Assembly (NCBI GenBank): GCA_964606085.1
Contig: CAZSFD010000143.1
Span: 1 to 7,331, forward strand
Length of the DNA: 7,331 bases
Direction: 5' to 3'
DNA from: CAIQJJ01 sp964606085
Lineage (GTDB): Bacteria; Chloroflexota; Anaerolineae; Anaerolineales; UBA4823
Shown piece by piece: positions 5,472 to 7,331 of this stretch. Below the pieces are notes generated by a model, which saw only the letters and a program-made list of their open reading frames with translations, searched no databases and had not been told where the DNA came from. The position numbers and the translations under genes are program-made. Position 1 is the stretch's first letter; each line of letters begins with the position of its first letter.

Positions 5472-6419
5472 TCAAGCCTTGCGAATATCCGTCACAATCA
5501 CTCGCACGGCCCCCGCGCCGATCAGCGCTCGCGCCACGGCGTCGGCGCGGTCGCCATCGGCCAGGGCGATCAGGTTGCCGCCGCGCCCGCCGCCGGAGAG
5601 CTTTGCGCCGTTGGCGCCAGCCCGCCGGGCCGTCTGTACCAGGTGGTCGAGTGCGGGGCAGGAGACGCCAATTTTGCGCAGCAGGCCGTGGTTGGCATCC
5701 ATCAGCGGGCCAAGTTGTTCCAGGTTGCCTGCTTCGAGGCAGGTGCGGGCCGAATCGGCCAGGCTGCCCATGGATTCAAAATAGGCTTCGTACGTTTTCT
5801 TGTCGGTCTGCCAGGCTTTGCGCACATCACCGACGGCGGTTTTGGTGGGGCTGGCGATGCCCGTATCGGCGATGACAAGCGTGATGGGGCGCTTGACCTT
5901 GAGCCGTGCGATGGGCTGGCCCTTGACGTAGTAAATGGGCTGGGCGTAGGTGACGACGGTGTTATCTATGCCGGAGGGCGTGCCGTGGTGGAGCTTTTCG
6001 ATTTCGTAGGCCAGGGCGCAGATGGCGTCATCGTCCAGCGGATGCCCCAGGAAGGCGGCGAAGGCGCGCATCAGCGCCACGGAGACCGCCGCCCCCGACC
6101 CCAACCCGGCGGCCACCGGGATGGTCGAGGTGACCTTGACGGTGCAGGCGGGCAGGCTTTTGGCGCCGATGTGGTCGCGCACCTGGCGCACGGCGGCGGC
6201 CAGGGGTTGGGCGGCATCGAGGTCGGCCAGCAGCGCATCCAGGCCGATTTCGGCGGCAACGAGGCGCACGGCATTGGGTTCGCCTTTCGGGTTGGCGGTG
6301 ACGCTGACTTTGGCTTTGACCTCGCTGACGGGGGCGGCAATGGCGGGCTGGCCGTAGACGACGGCATGTTCGCCGAATAAAATGACTTTTCCGGGGGCAG
6401 AAGCGGTGAAAGCGGGCAT
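5472..6419 (-). CDS. mvk: Mevalonate kinase
   Basis: This cytoplasmic GHMP-family kinase phosphorylates mevalonate to mevalonate 5-phosphate with ATP. The 315 residues match the archaeal and bacterial mevalonate kinase length. Motif 1 is SAPGKVILFGEHAVVYG (7-23, K11), and the ATP-binding motif 2 is PVAAGLGSGAAVSVAL (101-116). EKLHHGTPSGIDN (141-153) carries the catalytic aspartate D152. Motif 3 is GAKLSGGGRGGNLIAL (271-286). The HAVVYG and HHGTPSGID patterns are characteristic of mevalonate kinase rather than phosphomevalonate or homoserine kinase. The start at 6419 lies 3 bp after the UbiA-like stop, with no strong ribosome site, so translation is probably coupled. The isopentenyl phosphate kinase gene follows. 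Conserved catalytic residues all appear intact. Confidence 0.96.
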   Translation of the reverse strand: MPAFTASAPGKVILFGEHAVVYGQPAIAAPVSEVKAKVSVTANPKGEPNAVRLVAAEIGLDALLADLDAAQPLAAAVRQVRDHIGAKSLPACTVKVTSTIPVAAGLGSGAAVSVALMRAFAAFLGHPLDDDAICALAYEIEKLHHGTPSGIDNTVVTYAQPIYYVKGQPIARLKVKRPITLVIADTGIASPTKTAVGDVRKAWQTDKKTYEAYFESMGSLADSARTCLEAGNLEQLGPLMDANHGLLRKIGVSCPALDHLVQTARRAGANGAKLSGGGRGGNLIALADGDRADAVARALIGAGAVRVIVTDIRKA

Positions 6420-6422
6420 AGT

Positions 6423-7331
6423 TTATGGGTAAATGGCGGGCAAATAGAATACGGCCAGCACACCCAGGCCGTAGAGGACGAGTGTGGCTTGCAGGGGGCG
6501 GTCGGTAAACAGCACTTCTTCGGGGGCGCCGCCGCTTTGCTCGACCTGCACCAGGTATAGATAGCGGAAGATGCCGTAGATGACGAAGGGAATGGTCAGC
6601 ATCATGGTGTGGTTTTCGGGCAGGTTGGGGGCCGAGAAGGTGTAGAGGCTGTAGGTGATGATGGTCATGCTCGACACGATATTGAGGTATTGGTCGAGCA
6701 GTGGCAGCGTGTAGCCGGTCAATACTTTGCGGTGGTTTTGTTGGCTCTCGCCGCTCTGGGCGCTATCTACCAGCAGATTGCGTTCGGCGCGGCGTTTGCC
6801 CACCCCCAAAAAGAGCGCCAGGAAGATGGTGAAGACGTACATCCACGGCGAGAAACGCGCCACGTTGATCAACTCGACGCCTGCCGCCACACGGATGACA
6901 TAGAAAGCGGCCAACACGATCACATCCAGCACGATCACGTTTTTGAGCCAGCGTGAGTAGGCCAGGTTCAGCACGAAATAGCCCAGGCCGATGACAAAGA
7001 AACCCCTGGAAAGCCAAAAGGCCACCGGAAAGACCACCAGCAACAGCACCGTAACTGAAACCCAGGCCGTGCGCACCGAAAGCGTGCCAGCCGCCAGCGG
7101 GCGAAACTTTTTCTTGGGGTGCTGGCGGTCGGCTGCCATGTCGTTGATGTCATTGACAATGTAAACGACCGATGAAAGCAGGCAAAAGAGCAAGAACCCG
7201 GCCAACGTATGCAAAAACGAGTCAGGCCGGAATAACTGTCCATCAAAAATCAGCGCGGCAAAGACAAAGCCGTTCTTGGCCCATTGTTTGGGGCGCATGG
7301 TTTGGAGGATGGGGAGGAGGGGCATGGGGGG
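6423..7331 (-). CDS. UbiA-family prenyltransferase, polyprenyl-phosphate phosphoribosyltransferase-like
   Basis: This integral membrane protein belongs to the UbiA superfamily and most resembles the decaprenyl-phosphate phosphoribosyltransferase branch, which joins phosphoribosyl pyrophosphate to a polyprenyl phosphate. From the ATG at 7325 it has 300 residues. After LQTMRPKQWAKNGFVFAALI (8-27) comes the key aspartate motif VNDINDMAADRQHPKKKFRP (57-76), with N58, D59, D62, D66 and the HPKKKFRP tail typical of this branch. The second region, YSRWLKNVIVLDVIVLAAFY (123-142), has K128 and D134. About eight or nine hydrophobic spans follow one another. GAPEEVLFTDRPLQ (266-279) near the end is also family-like. 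The frame stays open to the window edge (7331) and no ribosome site is visible, so the true start may be outside. A menaquinone or heme UbiA is less likely given the HPKKKFRP tail. The product of this lineage's enzyme is unknown. Confidence 0.88.
   Translation of the reverse strand, partial: PPMPLLPILQTMRPKQWAKNGFVFAALIFDGQLFRPDSFLHTLAGFLLFCLLSSVVYIVNDINDMAADRQHPKKKFRPLAAGTLSVRTAWVSVTVLLLVVFPVAFWLSRGFFVIGLGYFVLNLAYSRWLKNVIVLDVIVLAAFYVIRVAAGVELINVARFSPWMYVFTIFLALFLGVGKRRAERNLLVDSAQSGESQQNHRKVLTGYTLPLLDQYLNIVSSMTIITYSLYTFSAPNLPENHTMMLTIPFVIYGIFRYLYLVQVEQSGGAPEEVLFTDRPLQATLVLYGLGVLAVFYLPAIYP

Noticed and set aside
5643..6380. A 245-codon plus-strand open frame rich in Gly, Asp and Val.
   Set aside because: It is the antisense shadow of mevalonate kinase, whose three GHMP motifs are intact.

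Overview
The window looks like part of a chromosome from a Chloroflexota bacterium, probably Anaerolineae-like. That placement is inferred from three things. A mevalonate kinase lies beside an isopentenyl phosphate kinase, a combination known from Chloroflexi and archaea. The plus-strand gene encodes a two-span membrane protein that resembles Chloroflexi hypothetical proteins I recall. The intergenic DNA is of the repeat-rich kind I associate with these genomes. The DNA is visibly GC-rich, and every gene reads as ordinary core or housekeeping material. I see no phage, transposase, CRISPR, tRNA or rRNA.

Layout, left to right. Positions 1-719 (minus) hold the N-terminal third of pyruvate, phosphate dikinase, cut by the window edge. 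Positions 720-1143 form a 424-bp divergent intergenic region with a strong imperfect inverted repeat (768-834), a plausible promoter and a leader hairpin for the plus-strand gene. Positions 1144-2136 (plus) encode an unrecognised 330-residue protein with two membrane spans. A near-perfect bidirectional terminator (2163-2196) separates it from the convergent minus-strand block.

That block runs from the right edge leftwards: a UbiA-family polyprenyl-phosphate phosphoribosyltransferase-like membrane enzyme, mevalonate kinase, isopentenyl phosphate kinase, a Uma2-family putative nuclease, a dGTPase-like HD hydrolase and transcription factor GreA. UbiA/mevalonate kinase and Uma2/dGTPase are each separated by only 3 bp. 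Mevalonate kinase and isopentenyl phosphate kinase are 40 or 94 bp apart, depending on the start chosen. GreA follows a 109-bp gap filled by a GGTTGAA-type repeat.

How the genes may work together: mevalonate kinase makes mevalonate 5-phosphate and isopentenyl phosphate kinase makes isopentenyl diphosphate from isopentenyl phosphate. Together they bracket the alternative mevalonate route, in which decarboxylation precedes the second phosphorylation. The decarboxylase is not in the window. The UbiA-like enzyme would use a polyprenyl phosphate, a downstream product of that pathway. GreA and the dGTPase-like enzyme are general transcription and nucleotide-pool functions. I found no convincing new system; the most interesting items are the isoprenoid cluster, the unrecognised membrane protein and the two intergenic repeats.
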